Source of the DNA: Limosilactobacillus caccae
GTDB taxonomy: Bacteria > Bacillota > Bacilli > Lactobacillales > Lactobacillaceae
DNA length: 64,000 nucleotides
Reading direction: 5' to 3'
Assembly (NCBI RefSeq): GCF_900156885.1
Contig: NZ_FTOY01000010.1
Coordinates: 124,001-188,000 of the forward strand
Below, piece by piece: positions 62,823-64,000 of the stretch; the first letter of the stretch is position 1; each line of letters starts with the position of its first letter. A model generated the notes under the pieces. The model saw only the letters and a program-made list of their open reading frames with translations, did no database searches and was not told where the DNA came from. A program made the position numbers and the translations under genes.

Positions 62823-64000
62823 TTACTTAAGACCCTTCCAAGTCCAGTTAGTAACTTCTGGTAAGTCCTTACCTTCTGAACGGATGTAGTGGTTGTGCTT
62901 GTTGATCATGTTGTCCATCTTGGCAACAAAAGCAGCAGCCTTTTGTTCGTAACCAGGAACGTTTTGGATAGCGTCCTTAGCTAAGTGGAAGCGGTCAAGC
63001 TTGTTCAATACACGCATGTCAAATGGTGTAGTGATGTCACCATTTTCTTCGTATGAGTGAACGTGAAGGTTGTGGTTTGCACGTTCGAAGAACAATGCTT
63101 GGATCATGTCACGGAATCCGTGCCATGCGAAGATAACTGGCTTGTCAGTAGTGAAGTATTGGTTGAATTCAGCATCAGTCAAGCCTTCAGGGTTCTTGTC
63201 AGTCTTCATTAACTTCATGATTTCGATGATGTTGATGAAACGAATCTTCAATTCAGGGAAGTTGTCATGAAGGATGTCGATAGCGGCAAGAGCTTCTTCA
63301 GTAGGTTCAGTACCAGCTGAAGCAAATACAACGTCTGGTTCGCTACCTTGGTCAGTAGAAGCCCAGTCGATGTAACCAAGACCGTTGTCAACTAATTCAG
63401 TAGCTTCGTCAATGGAGAACCATTGTGCACGTGGGTGCTTGGAAGTTACGAAGATGTTGATGCATTCTTGGTCGTTGAATGCCTTGTTAGATACAGCCAT
63501 CAATGAGTTAGTATCTGCTGGTAAGTATTCCTTAACAAGGTCAGCACGTTCCTTTTCGAACATGTGAGTTAACAGACCAGGATCTTGGTGAGTGTAACCG
63601 TTGTGGTCTTGTTGGAATACCGTTGAAGTATCAACGAAGTTCAATGCTGGGTATTGCTTACGCCAGTAGAGGTCCTTAGCCTTCCGTAACCACTTCAAGT
63701 GTTGAGTCAACATGGAGTCAACAACACGACCGAATGCTTCGTAAGTAGCGAAGAATCCGTGACGACCAGTAAGAGTGTAACCTTCAAGGAAACCTTCAGC
63801 TTGGTGTTCTGAAAGTTGTGAGTCGATCATCCGACCTTGAGGTGCCATGTTTTCGTCGTTTGGTTCGTGAATGTCTTCCATCCATTGACGCTTGTCGTTG
63901 TCAAGGAATGCGTAGAGACGGTTTGACTTAGATTCGTCAGGACCGAAACCACGGAAGTTGTCTGGGTTCAATTCAGCCATCTTGCTGAGGTACTTACCCC
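62823..64000 (-). CDS. xfp: Phosphoketolase (xylulose-5-phosphate/fructose-6-phosphate), C-terminal half, partial
   Basis: The frame stays open to the window edge (GKYLSK precedes the first Met at 63980), so this is the last ~391 residues of a ~800-residue enzyme; the Met at 63980 is internal. [35 protein letters not shown] and [14 protein letters not shown] are classic phosphoketolase segments, the last one lying in the thiamine-diphosphate dimer interface. It cleaves xylulose-5-phosphate to acetyl phosphate and glyceraldehyde-3-phosphate, the defining step of heterofermentation. The strongly biased codon use (only a few preferred codons) fits a highly expressed gene. The TPP pyrophosphate-binding half lies outside the window. 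Confidence 0.95.
   Translation of the reverse strand, partial: GKYLSKMAELNPDNFRGFGPDESKSNRLYAFLDNDKRQWMEDIHEPNDENMAPQGRMIDSQLSEHQAEGFLEGYTLTGRHGFFATYEAFGRVVDSMLTQHLKWLRKAKDLYWRKQYPALNFVDTSTVFQQDHNGYTHQDPGLLTHMFEKERADLVKEYLPADTNSLMAVSNKAFNDQECINIFVTSKHPRAQWFSIDEATELVDNGLGYIDWASTDQGSEPDVVFASAGTEPTEEALAAIDILHDNFPELKIRFINIIEIMKLMKTDKNPEGLTDAEFNQYFTTDKPVIFAWHGFRDMIQALFFERANHNLHVHSYEENGDITTPFDMRVLNKLDRFHLAKDAIQNVPGYEQKAAAFVAKMDNMINKHNHYIRSEGKDLPEVTNWTWKGLK

Noticed and set aside
62823-63980. A short complete phosphoketolase starting at the Met at 63980
   Set aside because: The frame continues upstream to the window edge with GKYLSK, the normal sequence at this internal point of a full-length enzyme, so the gene is simply cut by the window.

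Overview
The window reads as a chromosomal segment of a heterofermentative lactobacillus, most likely Limosilactobacillus or a close relative. The grounds are a phosphoketolase at the right edge, ECF-type transport, low-GC Firmicute promoters and Shine-Dalgarno sites, and very large YSIRK/LPQTG surface proteins with Rib and mucin-binding (Mub) repeats. This genus call is inferred from gene content, not from a database match. No rRNA, tRNA, CRISPR array, transposase, phage gene or sortase gene was seen.

Left part (1-12306), ordinary chromosome: the tail of an ECF transporter ATPase and its EcfT-type membrane partner, a small DUF4870-like membrane protein, a CPA1 Na+/H+ antiporter, a DUF1304-like membrane protein in one operon with an alpha/beta hydrolase, an XRE regulator paired with a methyltransferase-like protein, an MFS exporter, a two-gene unit of unknown function, lipoate-protein ligase, and a universal stress protein in one operon with a Tet(M)-like translational GTPase. 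Between the MFS gene and the unknown pair lies a candidate small structured RNA on the minus strand, with its own promoter and a shared terminator.

Middle part (12652-60926), the surface-protein island: three minus-strand genes encode cell-wall-anchored giants of 6851, 2995 and 5386 residues, about 15,200 residues in 45.7 kb. Each has a YSIRK-type signal peptide, an N-terminal head (beta-helix type in the first and third, a different two-lobed head in the second), a long stalk of Rib-type and Mub-type repeats, and an LPQTG sorting signal. A TetR regulator and a ROK-family sugar kinase or regulator sit between the first two giants. All three giants have the same G-rich ribosome binding site exactly 7 nt from the start codon. 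All three also carry a 24-bp dyad (consensus ACATATGA-N8-TCATATGT) 150-180 bp upstream, which suggests a shared regulator.

Right part (61299-64000): a BrnQ branched-chain amino acid carrier and the C-terminal half of phosphoketolase, which runs off the window.

The most interesting material is the giant cluster: its common upstream dyad, a recurrent ~195-residue module that I cannot assign to a known family, the unassigned head of the second giant, and clear signs of repeat exchange within and between the three genes.
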